DNA of 14,645 nt from CAZIZT01 sp964544085. GTDB taxonomy: Bacteria; Campylobacterota_A; Desulfurellia; Desulfurellales; Hippeaceae. The position numbers were made by a program, and so were the translations under genes. Position 1 is the stretch's first letter. Each line of letters begins with the position of its first letter. The notes below the pieces were generated by a model. It worked only from the letters and a program-made list of their open reading frames with translations. It ran no database searches and had not been told where the DNA came from. The stretch spans positions 1 through 14,645 of the forward strand of contig CAZIZT010000035.1 in assembly GCA_964544085.1 (NCBI GenBank). The letters are read 5' to 3'. Positions 14,498 through 14,645 of this stretch are shown here, in pieces.

Positions 14498-14645
14498 GTC
14501 GAAGCTGGCTTCAGATACGGGAGTAATGCAACCGAGACTCAGGGAGGGAGAGGTCCTCGAGGACCTCGACCGTGTCGTAATTCCCTTCAGATACGGGAGT
14601 AATGCAACTTTTCAGAATACAACAGAAAGTGAACAATAGAAAGAA
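14498..14645. CRISPR. edge of a CRISPR array, two repeats and one full spacer
   Basis: A 35-base unit occurs at 14498-14532 and 14574-14608. The last 24 bases (from CTTCAGATACGG to GTAATGCAAC) are identical in both; the first 11 match at only six positions, so the left copy is degenerate. The 41-base spacer (14533-14573) is about 66% G+C. After the second repeat 37 unrelated bases run to the window end, as expected of a second spacer cut by the edge. The repeat contains the inverted pair CCC/GGG around TTCAGATAC, typical of hairpin-forming repeats. Degeneracy at the outer side of the left copy suggests that this is the trailer end and that the array reads on the minus strand; the repeat's AATGCAAC end, resembling the common ATTGAAAC handle, suggests the opposite. 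No cas gene is in view. Confidence 0.75.

Overview
The window is a gene-dense stretch of bacterial chromosome, mostly housekeeping genes. Heavy AGA/AGG (Arg) and ATA (Ile) codon use, a TrpB2-type tryptophan synthase beta chain, a TrmI-type tRNA methyltransferase and a prfB gene with a programmed frameshift suggest a thermophilic or moderately thermophilic Gram-negative anaerobe, for example a Hippea/Desulfurella-like or Deferribacteres-like bacterium. That placement is an inference from gene content and style; no rRNA gene is present to settle it.

Layout. (1) 120-1983, + strand: trpB2 followed one base later by a bacterial ferritin, with a hairpin behind them. (2) 1984-2481: an AT-rich gap holding a strong TTGACA promoter that drives a probable small structured RNA of about 140 nt, then a second promoter for fbp whose spacer contains an inverted repeat. 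(3) 2482-6254, + strand: fbp (class 1 fructose-1,6-bisphosphatase), trkA and trkH (K+ uptake), tightly packed. (4) 6255-10059, - strand, ending exactly against trkH with no gap: an operon read as menG/ubiE, a 71-aa acidic protein, a PemK/MazF-like toxin, prfB (programmed +1 frameshift) and lysS. The menG promoter is placed so that the mRNA should start at or next to the AUG, that is, leaderless. (5) 10201-13833, + strand: adenine deaminase, a TrmI-type tRNA (m1A) methyltransferase and an MgtC/DUF4010 membrane protein, with overlapping starts and stops. (6) 13834-14645: a G+T-rich stretch with a possible decayed zinc-ribbon fragment, a small highly charged protein on the - strand, and the edge of a CRISPR array running off the right end.

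How the genes fit together. Most of the content is central metabolism (gluconeogenesis, quinone methylation, purine salvage, tryptophan), translation (RF2, LysRS, tRNA methylation) and ion or iron handling (ferritin, TrkAH, MgtC-like). The less ordinary parts are the small RNA with a C/U-rich loop, the toxin-like pair lodged inside a translation-gene operon just upstream of RF2, the apparently leaderless operon start, and the CRISPR edge, where one repeat is half degenerate and the only complete spacer contains an 18-bp perfect palindrome. No cas genes, insertion sequences, tRNAs or rRNAs were seen.
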